Source: UBA4923 sp964486135 (GTDB lineage Bacteria; Bacillota; Clostridia; Saccharofermentanales; DTU023). From it: DNA of 56,046 nucleotides. Numbering within the stretch: position 1 is the first letter of the stretch; each line of letters starts with the position of its first letter. Location of the stretch: assembly GCA_964486135.1 (NCBI GenBank), contig CAZAKT010000006.1, positions 1 through 56,046 on the forward strand, in the 5' to 3' direction. The notes beneath the pieces are model-generated. The model ran no database searches. It was not told the origin of the DNA and saw only the letters and a program-made list of their open reading frames with translations. The position numbers were made by a program, and so were the translations under genes. Below, piece by piece: positions 25,177 through 33,637 of this stretch.

Positions 25177-27234
25177 ATGGATTGGGCTTTCTGGCCGCTT
25201 GTATCTATCGCCGTTTCGCTGGCTGCCTTTGTCATCGGCTATTGCTTTCACAGGTATGTGAAAGGGCTCCCCAGTGCCACTGAGGAAGTCGACTATTTCG
25301 GTCAGCTCATCCGGGATGGGGCCATGTCCTTTCTGAGGACAGAAAACAAGCTGCTGGCCCGCTTTGTCCTGGCCGCGACCCTTGTCATTGTCCTCTTCCT
25401 CCCACCAGTCTGGCAGACCCCGACCCCCTTGAAAAATATGGCCCTGGGCCTTTGTTATGTCTTCGGGGCCGTCTTTTCAGGCTTGGCAGGCTACGTGGGG
25501 ATGCGGGTGGCGACTGAGGCCAATGTGAAGACGGCGTCCGCGGCCAGGAAGGGCCTGACCCAAGCCTACCGGACCGGCTTCCGCGGAGGGGCCGTCATGG
25601 GGTTGGCCATTGTCGGCAGCTGCCTCCTGGGCGCCTCGATCGTCTACCTCCTCTTTCCCAAAGACCCCAATTTCCTTTTGGCCTTCAGCTTCGGTGCCAG
25701 CTCCCTGGCCCTCTTCGCCAAGGCGGGCGGGGGGATCTTCACCAAAACAGCCGATATCGCCGCTGACATAACGGGGAAGGTGGAGTTGGGAATACCGGAG
25801 GACGATCCCAGGAATCCGGCCGTCATCGCAGACAATGTGGGTGACAACGTGGGTGACGTAGCCGGCATGGGGGCCGACCTTTTTGACTCCAACCTCGCGG
25901 CCATAGCCGCGGCCCTGGTTCTGGCCCTGGACCTCAACCAGGTCCCCTTCATCTTCATGGCCTCGGCCCTGGGGCTCCTGGCCTCCCTTATCGGGGTCCT
26001 TGTCTCCAATGTGAAGGAGGGCGGCAACCCGGGCAAGGCCTTGAACCGGGGCACCTATCTGACGGCTGGTCTTTTTCTTGTCCTGACCCTGGCCGCCAGC
26101 CTCCTCTTCAAGTTCGAGATCAGGCTCTGGGGAGCCACCATGATCGGCTTGCTGGCAGGAACAGTCATCGGTTTCTCCTCGGAACTCTTCACCTCGAGCG
26201 AAGGCAGGTGGGTCAGGGCCGTGGCCCGGATCTCACAGCAGGGGCCTGCCTTCACCATCCTGTCCGGCTTCAGCAGCGGGCTCCTGTCCAGTTTCCCCTC
26301 CCTGCTCGGCATTGCCGGCGCCGCCCTGGCCGCCTACAAAATCTGCCAACCCCTGGGGGGTGACTACGCCGTTTTCGGGATCGCCCTCTCGGCCGTCGGC
26401 ATGCTGTCCATCATCGGCATGGTAACCGCCAATGACGCCTACGGGCCCATCGTCGACAATGCCCGCGGCTTGAGTGAAATGAGCGGCCTTGGCGAGGAGG
26501 TCCTCCGGGTTACCGATGAGCTTGACGCCGCCGGCAACACTGCCAAGGCCATCACCAAGGGCTTTTCGATCGGGGCGGCCGGTCTGACGGTCATCGCCCT
26601 CCTGGCCGCCTACCGTGAGACCCTGATGAATATTCTGGGTCTGGATCTTCCCCTGGCCTTCGATATCCTGGACCCGCTCGTCTTCTTCGGCATGATAGTG
26701 GGTATCAGCGTACCGGCTGTCTTCTCCGCCCTCCTTATGATGGGTGTCAACCGGAACGCCGACCGCCTGGTCCAGGAGATCCACCGCCAATTCAATGAAA
26801 TACCCGGCCTCAAGGAGGGAAAGCCGGGGGTCCAGCCGGACTACAACCGCTGCATTGACCTGGCGGCCGTCGGCGCCCTGAAGGAGCTCCTCCCCGCTGG
26901 GCTCATGGCTATCGGCGCCACCCTGCTGGTCGGCTTTGTCGGCGGGGTCTACGCCATCGCGGGCTATCTGGCGGGCAACATTATGGGTGGCGTCCTGCTG
27001 GCCCTGGTCATGAGCAACGCCGGAGGCTTGTGGGACAACGCCAAGAAATATATTGAAGCCGGCCATTTCGGAGGCAAGGGTTCGGACGCCCACAAGGCAG
27101 CTGTCATCGGGGACACGGTGGGGGATCCTTTCAAGGACACGGCGGGACCCTCCATCAACACCCAGATAACAGTCGTCTCCCTGGTCTCCTCATTGGCGGC
27201 CGGCCTCTTCGCCGCCTTCTCCCTTTTCGGTTAA
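25177..27234 (+). CDS. hppA: Membrane-bound proton-pumping pyrophosphatase, K+-independent type
   Basis: 685 residues with about 15-16 membrane helices. The enzyme couples PPi hydrolysis to ion pumping across the membrane. Substrate motifs are GIPEDDPRNPAVIADNVGDNVGDVAG (around residues 205-230), NDAYGPIVDNARGLSEMSG, and at the C-terminus GDTVGDPFKDTAGPS. The K+-dependence marker reads GNTAKAITKG with Lys at 457. Lys at this place is typical of K+-independent, H+-pumping enzymes (Ala in K+-dependent ones). ATG 25177 follows GGGAGAAG. It is monocistronic or followed by the small gene at 27286. It complements the soluble pyrophosphatase at 2185-2721. Confidence 0.95.
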   Translation: MDWAFWPLVSIAVSLAAFVIGYCFHRYVKGLPSATEEVDYFGQLIRDGAMSFLRTENKLLARFVLAATLVIVLFLPPVWQTPTPLKNMALGLCYVFGAVFSGLAGYVGMRVATEANVKTASAARKGLTQAYRTGFRGGAVMGLAIVGSCLLGASIVYLLFPKDPNFLLAFSFGASSLALFAKAGGGIFTKTADIAADITGKVELGIPEDDPRNPAVIADNVGDNVGDVAGMGADLFDSNLAAIAAALVLALDLNQVPFIFMASALGLLASLIGVLVSNVKEGGNPGKALNRGTYLTAGLFLVLTLAASLLFKFEIRLWGATMIGLLAGTVIGFSSELFTSSEGRWVRAVARISQQGPAFTILSGFSSGLLSSFPSLLGIAGAALAAYKICQPLGGDYAVFGIALSAVGMLSIIGMVTANDAYGPIVDNARGLSEMSGLGEEVLRVTDELDAAGNTAKAITKGFSIGAAGLTVIALLAAYRETLMNILGLDLPLAFDILDPLVFFGMIVGISVPAVFSALLMMGVNRNADRLVQEIHRQFNEIPGLKEGKPGVQPDYNRCIDLAAVGALKELLPAGLMAIGATLLVGFVGGVYAIAGYLAGNIMGGVLLALVMSNAGGLWDNAKKYIEAGHFGGKGSDAHKAAVIGDTVGDPFKDTAGPSINTQITVVSLVSSLAAGLFAAFSLFG

Positions 27235-27285
27235 AATATAAGGATAAAAGTAACTCTTGTCTGAAAGAGGAAAGGATTGGAAATC

Positions 27286-27600
27286 ATGCACCCTTTGGAA
27301 GGTAAATGGAAGATAATCGCGCATACATCCTTCGGCGACCTGCCCAGCGTCAATGAAATCGTAGTGGAGGGAGACAGCTTCCACGGCGTCATGCACGATG
27401 AAAAGTCCGGCAAGGACTATGACATAGTCAAGGGCAAGATAGACGGCAACCACTTCACCCTGGAAACCTCCATGGATTTCATCGTCTTCTCTGTCAAGGT
27501 CGAGCTGGAGGGCAGTCTGGCGGAAGATGGCCGCCACATCAGCGGCAGCCTGACGGCCATGTCCAAAAAAGGGAGCTTTGAAGGCGAAAAAATCGACTAG
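27286..27600 (+). CDS. Small uncharacterised beta-rich protein
   Basis: 104 residues with alternating polar/hydrophobic strands (WKIIAHTSFGDLP, FHGVMHDEKSGKDYDIVKGKIDGNHFTL, GSLTAMSKKGSFEG). The pattern reminds me of a small beta-barrel domain sometimes fused to clostridial flavin oxidoreductases, but I cannot name a family with certainty. No signal peptide, cysteines or membrane segment. ATG 27286 with AGGAAAGG 10 bases upstream is preferred to TTG 27277. Its TAG shares the palindrome CTAG with the stop of the convergent transporter gene. Confidence 0.65.
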   Translation: MHPLEGKWKIIAHTSFGDLPSVNEIVVEGDSFHGVMHDEKSGKDYDIVKGKIDGNHFTLETSMDFIVFSVKVELEGSLAEDGRHISGSLTAMSKKGSFEGEKID

Positions 27601-29456
27601 GATCCCCCGGCCAGTTTTTTGACCGGGCTTGGCTCCACCAGGGTCTCCTCCAGGGAGAGCTGGCCGGCATAGTCGGAAATGACAGGCGGGGGCAAGGGAT
27701 AGTTGGCCTTGAACTCTTCGTACATGACCTCGAATACCTCCTCCTTGCGGAAACGCTGGAGGTAGGCGTGCTGGCCCAGGCTGTCCTCTGACATCTCGAT
27801 CATGCCGACAGCTATATTGGAACAGTGATCAGCGATCCTTTCCATGCTGGTCAGGATGTCCACCAGGATAATGCCTGGTTCGAGCATACAGTAGCCATCC
27901 TGGAGCCGATGCACATGGCGGGACTGGATCTCGTCGGTCAGGTAGTCAACCACCTCTTCGAGGGGCTCGATATGGGTGGCCAGTTCCAGGTCGTCGTTCA
28001 CGAAGGCCTCTACCATGGTATCCAGGAGGCGGCAGACCGCCTGCTTATAGACGGCCAGCTCACCCGTGGCGGCGTCCGAAAACCGGATCTGCCCGTCCTG
28101 CATCTCCTTGGCGGAATTGGCGATACCCATGGCGTGGTCCGAGATCCTCTCCAGGTCACCCAGGCTCCTTATCAAACGTGTCAGGAGACGCTTCTCCCGG
28201 TCCGTCACCTGCTTGGTATTGATCTGGACCATATAGGTCCCCAGCCTGTCCTCATACTGGTCGACCAGGTCCTCCATCTGCCGGCAGTCCCTGTATTTCT
28301 GTGTCTCATAGCGGTCGAGCAGGCCAACCGAGATGATATACTGCCGCCTGACCAGTTCGGCCATCTGATTGGTCAGCTGGCGGCTCTGGCTGACCGCGAA
28401 ACCCGGTGTCTCCAGGAAGCGGGCATCCAGGGCGCCAAAGACGCCTGCTGCTTCGTAAGGGTCAAATTCCTCCTCCCCCTCCCTGGCCGGCGTGATCCAG
28501 GTCACAAACTTGACCAGGTAACCCCGGAAGGGGAGAAAGAGGGCTGTCGCGCTGACCTTGTAGGCTGTATTCAAGATGGCGATATCGACCGCGTTCGGGC
28601 TGTTCATAAGGAAGTTAAAGGGCCGGATCAGGTTAACCAGATAGAAGGCGGACATGAAGACGACCGTACCGAGGACATTGAAAAAGAGGTGGATCAGGGC
28701 CGCCCGTCTGGCGTTCCGCGAGGTGTTGATGCTGCTGGCAAGGGCGGTCACGCAGGTTCCGATGTTTTGTCCCATGATGATGGGGATGGCCGCCCCGTAG
28801 GTCACGGCCCCGGTCAGGGTGAAGGCCTGCAGGATCCCGATTGAGGCCGATGAGCTCTGTATCACAGCCGTCAACACAGCGCCCACCAGCATGCCCAGGA
28901 TGGGGTTGCTGAAGGTGATGAAGAGCTGGCGGAAGGCAGGGTGCTCCGACATGGGGATCAGGGCCCCGCTCATGGTCTGCATTCCAAACATGAGGATGGA
29001 GAAGCCGACGACGATCCGGCTGATATTGCGCTTCCGGTCATCCTTGGCAAAGAGCATGAAGATAACGGAGCTGATGGCCAGGAGGGGGACGAAGAAGGAG
29101 GGGCTCAGGACCTGGAGGTAGGCATTGCCGGCGCTGATGGTACCTAGGCTCAGGATCCAGGCGGTTACCGTGGTTCCAATGTTGGCCCCCATGATCAGGC
29201 CCACGGTCTGCGACAAGGGGAGGAGGCCGGCATTGACAAGTCCCACCACCATGACTGTCGTGGCGGCCGATGCCTGGATGACCGCGGTGACTCCCGCGCC
29301 GAGGAAGACGGCCTTGATCGGATTGGAGGTCATCCGCTCCAGCATGAGCTTGAGTCGCGAACCTGAGACGAGCATAAGACTGTCGCTCATCTCCTTCATC
29401 CCGTACAAAAAAAGTGCAACCCCGCCAAAGAGGGTTACGATTCCTATAATGTCCAT
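27597..29456 (-). CDS. Na+/phosphate cotransporter family protein with PhoU-like C-terminal domain
   Basis: 619 residues. The N-terminal half (about 1-320) has the two NptA/PNaS repeats with 8-10 helices: GAGVTAVIQASAATTVMV with GANIGTTVTAW, and GAVLTAVIQSSSASIGIL with GQNIGTCVTAL. The C-terminal 260 residues form helical PhoU-like repeats (LGDLERISDHAMGIANSAKEM, SMERIADHCSNIAVGMIE). The protein resembles E. coli YjbB and B. subtilis YqeW-type exporters or importers of phosphate. The transport direction is not evident. ATG 29456 follows AAGGAG closely, with a TATAAT promoter 43 bases upstream. Confidence 0.92.
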   Translation of the reverse strand: MDIIGIVTLFGGVALFLYGMKEMSDSLMLVSGSRLKLMLERMTSNPIKAVFLGAGVTAVIQASAATTVMVVGLVNAGLLPLSQTVGLIMGANIGTTVTAWILSLGTISAGNAYLQVLSPSFFVPLLAISSVIFMLFAKDDRKRNISRIVVGFSILMFGMQTMSGALIPMSEHPAFRQLFITFSNPILGMLVGAVLTAVIQSSSASIGILQAFTLTGAVTYGAAIPIIMGQNIGTCVTALASSINTSRNARRAALIHLFFNVLGTVVFMSAFYLVNLIRPFNFLMNSPNAVDIAILNTAYKVSATALFLPFRGYLVKFVTWITPAREGEEEFDPYEAAGVFGALDARFLETPGFAVSQSRQLTNQMAELVRRQYIISVGLLDRYETQKYRDCRQMEDLVDQYEDRLGTYMVQINTKQVTDREKRLLTRLIRSLGDLERISDHAMGIANSAKEMQDGQIRFSDAATGELAVYKQAVCRLLDTMVEAFVNDDLELATHIEPLEEVVDYLTDEIQSRHVHRLQDGYCMLEPGIILVDILTSMERIADHCSNIAVGMIEMSEDSLGQHAYLQRFRKEEVFEVMYEEFKANYPLPPPVISDYAGQLSLEETLVEPSPVKKLAGGS

Positions 29457-29498
29457 GGTCTCCTTACGGGCACCTTGCCATTACGCCCAATCCTTGTC

Positions 29499-29528
29499 AT
29501 TATACGCAAAATCCCCCCTCCCCGTCAT
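29499..29528 (-). promoter_or_regulatory. Promoter of the Na/Pi transporter gene
   Basis: Minus strand: -35 ATGACG (29528-29523), 18-base spacer, perfect -10 TATAAT (29504-29499). Confidence 0.6.
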
Positions 29529-29552
29529 GTCGCCTCCCGGCCTCCGGAGGAC

Positions 29553-29563
29553 GGTGCTATACT
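29553..29563 (+). promoter_or_regulatory. Possible extended -10 promoter of the metallopeptidase gene
   Basis: GGTGC-TATACT with the hexamer at 29558-29563, 63 bases before ATG 29626. No good -35. Confidence 0.4.
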
Positions 29564-29625
29564 GGACCAGATCCAGGACGGGGGAAAGACTGGCCAGGAC
29601 GGCCTTTGGGAGGAATAGCCTGACA

Positions 29626-30423
29626 ATGGGAAACAAGAGACCGGTTATCACAAGACTGGCCGGGGACGGCCTCCATATCGACTGCCTGGTCGCCTACAAC
29701 CGGCGGGCCCTCCTTCCCCTGAAAAAGGGGGAGGGGGACCAGGAGCCAGCCTGTGACCTGATCGAGCGCGGGATCAAGGATAATTGGTCGGGCCATTTTC
29801 TCCTGACCGCCCCCCTCCGGGAGGCCTTGGATCTCTTTGCCCGGAAGATAGGAGTCCCCGCCCCCGGCAGCAACCAGACCCAGCTGCCGGTTACCGTCAG
29901 TATCCAACGGTTGGATCAGAAGCTGACGCCGGGCCTGCTCACCTTGAGGCGTGGCCTGACAGGGGGCCGCCGGCCCGTCCGGATCTATCTGCGACCCAGC
30001 CTCTTCCTCCCCGCCCATGTGGCCAGCCCCCTCCTGAGGCGGTTTTGGGGGATCTTCCGGACCGGTCAACTTGAAAGTATAGGTCTGAACTGGAGTCCGC
30101 GCCATCCGGGCACCATGGTGATCCCCACCGCCAGCTCCCCCCGCCGGCTTCCCCAAGTGGCTGCCCACGAGGCCGGCCATATCTTCGGCCTGGGTGACGC
30201 CTACGGGGCCTGGTACCGTTTCTTCTTCCCCGCACCCGGGACAGAGGGCTTTATGATGCGGGACAACAGCCGGGTCCGGCCCCTGGAACTGGCCATGCTC
30301 CTCCGGGCCCAGGCCACCGGCCGCATGCAGTATTTCGAAAAACGATTCCAGGCCGGGCTTTTCGCCCGCGGCCTCCTCCGTTCAATGGGGGGGCCCTTCA
30401 GGCGGCTGACAAGGAAAAGGTAA
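29626..30423 (+). CDS. Putative zinc metallopeptidase (HEAGHIFGLGDAY), family not assigned
   Basis: 265 residues. The only strong signature is AAHEAGHIFGLGDAYGA at about residues 178-194, an extended HExxHxxGxxD zinc motif as in metzincin-like proteases, followed by a MMRDNSRVRPLELAMLL segment and QATGRMQYFEKRF. Similar HEFGHxxGLGDAYG...MQYF signatures occur, as I recall, in clostridial stand-alone proteins and at the ends of some Rhs/toxin proteins. No signal peptide or membrane segment is obvious, and the C-terminus is Arg-rich. ATG 29626 has GGAGGA 12 bases upstream, a rather long spacing. Neighbours (phosphate transporter, thrS) give no clue. The function is unknown. Confidence 0.7.
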   Translation: MGNKRPVITRLAGDGLHIDCLVAYNRRALLPLKKGEGDQEPACDLIERGIKDNWSGHFLLTAPLREALDLFARKIGVPAPGSNQTQLPVTVSIQRLDQKLTPGLLTLRRGLTGGRRPVRIYLRPSLFLPAHVASPLLRRFWGIFRTGQLESIGLNWSPRHPGTMVIPTASSPRRLPQVAAHEAGHIFGLGDAYGAWYRFFFPAPGTEGFMMRDNSRVRPLELAMLLRAQATGRMQYFEKRFQAGLFARGLLRSMGGPFRRLTRKR

Positions 30424-30460
30424 CCCCTGGCCGGTCCTGGATGACCGGACTGCTTTAATA

Positions 30461-30489
30461 TTGTCATCAAGGGTCAGGTAGTCTATTCT
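30461..30489 (+). promoter_or_regulatory. Promoter of thrS
   Basis: TTGTCA (30461-30466), 17-base spacer, TATTCT (30484-30489). The leader to ATG 30552 is about 55 bases, too short for a T-box. Confidence 0.6.
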
Positions 30490-30551
30490 GGTGAGTGTCT
30501 TTATGGCGCGGCGCCGGCCGACGCCCTGACAATAAAATAAGGAGGAAAGGC

Positions 30552-32357
30552 ATGCCAAATCAGGAAAAAGCCTTGGATCTATCCCTGGCGGACAAGAGGA
30601 AAGAGCAGGTCGCGACCACGACGACAAGCCGGGATCCGGATGACAGCCCGGACCTGCATGCCTTCTGGCATAGCAGTTCCCATGTCCTGGCCCATGCGGT
30701 CAAACGCCTCTGGCCCGACACCAAGCTGGCCATCGGGCCGGCCATCGAAAATGGCTTCTACTACGATTTTGACCGGGAGGGCGGCTTCTCAACGGAAGAC
30801 CTCGGGGCCATCGAGCAGGAGATGAAAAAGATCGTCAAGGCCAACTACAGGATTGAGCGCTTCACCCTCCCGCGTGACCAGGCCGTGGCCCTGATCAAGG
30901 AGACGGACGAGCCCTATAAGCTTGAGATGGTGGAGGCCCTGCCTGAGGGAGAGGAAATTTCCTTCTACCGCCAGGGCGATTTTATTGACCTTTGCGCCGG
31001 ACCCCATATCCGCTACACCAAGCAGATCAAGGCCTTCAAGTTGACCAGCGTTTCGGGCGCCTACTGGCACGGGGATGAAAAAAACAAGATGCTGACCCGG
31101 ATCTACGGTGTCTCCTACCCGACAAAAAAAGAACTTGAGGATTATCTGGCCCTCCTGGAGGAGGCCAAGGCCCGCGACCACCGGAAGCTGGGCCGGGAAC
31201 TTGAGCTCTTCCTCATGTCGGAGGCCGGGCCGGGCTTTCCCTTCCTCCTGCCCAAGGGGGTGGTCCTAAAGGATCTCCTGGTGGATTATTGGAAGAAGCT
31301 CCACTATGACGCCGGCTATGTCCTGATCCAGACCCCCATGATCCTGTCCCGCAAGCTCTGGGAGGAGTCGGGACACTGGGATCACTACCAGGACAATATG
31401 TATACCGTGACCATCGACGAGGAAGATTTTGCGGTCAAACCCATGAACTGCCCTGGGGCCATGCTGGTATTCAAGAGCAAGCCCCATTCCTACCGGGACC
31501 TCCCCATCCGGATGGGGGAACTGGGCCTGGTCCACCGCCATGAAAAGTCCGGTACCCTGCACGGCATGATGCGGGTGCGGGCCTTTACCCAGGATGATGC
31601 CCACCTCTTTATGACACCCGACCAGATGGGCGATGAGATCGCCGGCATTGTCCGGCTCATCCATGGCCTCTACACGGGCTTTGGCTTCGATTACAGCGTT
31701 GAGCTCTCGACCCGGCCGGAGAAGGCCATGGGTTCGGTCGAGGACTGGAGGCGGGCCGAGGAAATCCTGGGCCAGGTCCTGGACAAGCTGGGGACCCCCT
31801 ACACGGTCAATGAGGGCGACGGCGCCTTCTACGGGCCCAAAATCGACTTCCATATCCGGGATGCCATTGGCCGGAGCTGGCAATGCGGGACCATCCAGCT
31901 TGACTTCCAGATGCCCCAGCGCTTCGACCTGGAGTACACGGGCTCCGACGGCGAAAAGCACCGGCCCATCGTAGTCCACCGGGTGGCCTATGGGGCCCTT
32001 GAACGCTTCATGGCCATCCTGATCGAGCACTTCGCCGGGAAATTCCCCCTCTGGCTGTCACCTGAACAGGTCCGGGTCCTGTCCATCTCCCAGGACAATT
32101 CCGACTACGCCAGGGAGGTCCAGGCCGCCCTGAAGGAGGGGGGCTTGCGGGTGGAACTCGATATCAGGGATGAAAAAATCGGCTACAAGATCCGGGAGGC
32201 CCAACTGGCCAAGGTCCCCTATATGTTGATCGTGGGTGACAAGGAAACAGAGGGCGGGACCGTCTCCGTCAGGAGCCGCGACCAGGGTGACCTGGGCTCG
32301 CTTGGCCTGGCGGACTTCCTGGCCGGGGCCGAAGAAGAGCTGGCTTCCAGGGCCTGA
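30552..32357 (+). CDS. thrS: Threonyl-tRNA synthetase lacking the N-terminal TGS domain
   Basis: 601 residues of class II ThrRS. The editing domain (about 40-200) carries HSSSHVLAHAVKRL and the LCAGPH motif. The catalytic core carries motif 2 (LGLVHRHEKSGTLHGMMRVRAFTQDD), zinc ligands in KPMNCPGAM and PIVVHRVAYGALERF, and DGAFYGPKID. An anticodon-binding domain ends the protein (QVRVLSISQDN, KVPYMLIVGDKE). The canonical enzyme is about 640 residues and begins with a TGS domain of about 60 residues. Here only about 35 polar residues precede the editing domain. ATG 30552 has a near-perfect AAGGAGG. No T-box is seen upstream. Confidence 0.95.
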   Translation: MPNQEKALDLSLADKRKEQVATTTTSRDPDDSPDLHAFWHSSSHVLAHAVKRLWPDTKLAIGPAIENGFYYDFDREGGFSTEDLGAIEQEMKKIVKANYRIERFTLPRDQAVALIKETDEPYKLEMVEALPEGEEISFYRQGDFIDLCAGPHIRYTKQIKAFKLTSVSGAYWHGDEKNKMLTRIYGVSYPTKKELEDYLALLEEAKARDHRKLGRELELFLMSEAGPGFPFLLPKGVVLKDLLVDYWKKLHYDAGYVLIQTPMILSRKLWEESGHWDHYQDNMYTVTIDEEDFAVKPMNCPGAMLVFKSKPHSYRDLPIRMGELGLVHRHEKSGTLHGMMRVRAFTQDDAHLFMTPDQMGDEIAGIVRLIHGLYTGFGFDYSVELSTRPEKAMGSVEDWRRAEEILGQVLDKLGTPYTVNEGDGAFYGPKIDFHIRDAIGRSWQCGTIQLDFQMPQRFDLEYTGSDGEKHRPIVVHRVAYGALERFMAILIEHFAGKFPLWLSPEQVRVLSISQDNSDYAREVQAALKEGGLRVELDIRDEKIGYKIREAQLAKVPYMLIVGDKETEGGTVSVRSRDQGDLGSLGLADFLAGAEEELASRA

Positions 32358-32398
32358 CCCTTCAAGAGAAATAAGAGCCCCCGGCCGGGAGCGCAGCC

Positions 32399-33571
32399 AT
32401 GGAAGACTGGGATCTGACAAATCATTCCGACCAAGCGAAAACGCGGCTGAAAGGTCCGCTCATCTTCTGCGCCGTCAGCGGCCTTGTGGCCTTGATCCTC
32501 CTCCTCTTCCGGGCCCTCGCCTTTTTGCGGCCGGTCCTGGCGGAGTACTTCGCCCGCTATATCTTCACCCCGCTGGCCCGCCTGTGGACCTGGCCGGTCA
32601 GCCTGATCCCCTTCTCCGTCACGGAGTTCCTCCTGCTTGCCGGCACGCCTTTCCTGCTCTTTTTCCTGGTCTACGGCCTGGTCCGCCTGATACGGATCAG
32701 GGAGGAGGCCGGGCGCCGGGCCCTCAGGACAGGCCTGATCCTCCTCGCTGTCGTCTTCCTCCTCCTCTCCCTTTTCCTGGTTTTCCACGGCATGAACTAT
32801 GCCCGTCCCCCCCTGGCGGATTCCCTGCAACTCCCGGTCCAGGAAAGACCTGTCGAGGACCTGGAGGAAGCTATGCGAAGGCTGGGTCAGGCGGCCTCCG
32901 GGCTAAGGGAAGGCCTGGCCGAGGACGACCAGGGCCTCCTGGACACCGGATCCCCAAAGGAGATCTTCCGGGAGGCCTTTAATGGCTGGGACCAGGCGGC
33001 CGCCCGCTGGCCCGCCCTGGCCAGCCCGGTCCGGGCCCGGCCCAAGGGGGTCCTCCTGTCACGCTACTGGTCCTACACCCGTATCGTGGGCCTCTATATG
33101 CCTCTGCTGGTTGAACCCAATGTCAATATCGACCAGCCGGCCTTCATGATCCCTGTCACCGCCGCCCACGAGATGGCCCATGCCCGCGGCCTGGCCCGGG
33201 AGGACGATTGCGATTTCGCCGCCATTCTCAGCTGCCTCTCCCACGACCAGCCCCTCTGGCGTTACTCAGGTCTTATCAGCGCCTGGAAGAGTGTGGGCAG
33301 GCGCCTCTGGGAGGAGGACCCGGACAGCTGGAACCGGATCTATGCTGAAAGCCTTTCTCCCGCGGTCATCCGCGACCTCAGGGCCGAGTCCGACTATTGG
33401 AAGGCCTTCGAGACCCCCCTGGCTGATCTTTCCGAAAAGGTCAACAATGCCTACCTCAAGGCCAACCGGGTGGAGGAGGGCGTAAAAAGCTACGGGGCTG
33501 TCGTCGACCTCCTCCTGGCCTGGCTCGATACCCCGGATTCCCAGGACATCCTCCCGGTCAGCGATTCTTAA
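32399..33571 (+). CDS. DUF3810-like membrane protein with HEMAHARG motif
   Basis: 390 residues. About three membrane helices in the first 130 residues (20-40, 60-85, 105-125) precede a domain with AAHEMAHARGLAREDDCDFAA at about residue 256-276, an HExxH metal motif with a downstream Glu/Asp that could complete a zinc site. This agrees with the DUF3810 family as I remember it. Family members are not biochemically characterised; a membrane-associated metallopeptidase is inferred. The ATG at 32399 has GGGAG 9 bases upstream. It starts 41 bases after thrS on the same strand and may be co-transcribed. Confidence 0.82.
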   Translation: MEDWDLTNHSDQAKTRLKGPLIFCAVSGLVALILLLFRALAFLRPVLAEYFARYIFTPLARLWTWPVSLIPFSVTEFLLLAGTPFLLFFLVYGLVRLIRIREEAGRRALRTGLILLAVVFLLLSLFLVFHGMNYARPPLADSLQLPVQERPVEDLEEAMRRLGQAASGLREGLAEDDQGLLDTGSPKEIFREAFNGWDQAAARWPALASPVRARPKGVLLSRYWSYTRIVGLYMPLLVEPNVNIDQPAFMIPVTAAHEMAHARGLAREDDCDFAAILSCLSHDQPLWRYSGLISAWKSVGRRLWEEDPDSWNRIYAESLSPAVIRDLRAESDYWKAFETPLADLSEKVNNAYLKANRVEEGVKSYGAVVDLLLAWLDTPDSQDILPVSDS

Positions 33572-33587
33572 TTGGCAAAAGCTTCAA

Positions 33588-33615
33588 TTGACAAACAGGA
33601 CGCTGGGCATAGAAT
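33588..33615 (+). promoter_or_regulatory. Promoter of the O-acetylation gene cluster
   Basis: Perfect -35 TTGACA (33588-33593), 16-base spacer, -10 TAGAAT (33610-33615), 22 bases before ATG 33638. Confidence 0.7.
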
Positions 33616-33637
33616 GGGTTAATGGAGAGTAATTGAA

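Noticed and set aside
30431..30448. CCGGTC...GACCGG hairpin as a terminator after the metallopeptidase gene
   Set aside because: Only six base pairs and no T-run directly after the stem.
30424..30551. T-box riboswitch upstream of thrS
   Set aside because: The leader from the predicted promoter is only about 55 bases and lacks a T-box sequence or specifier stem.
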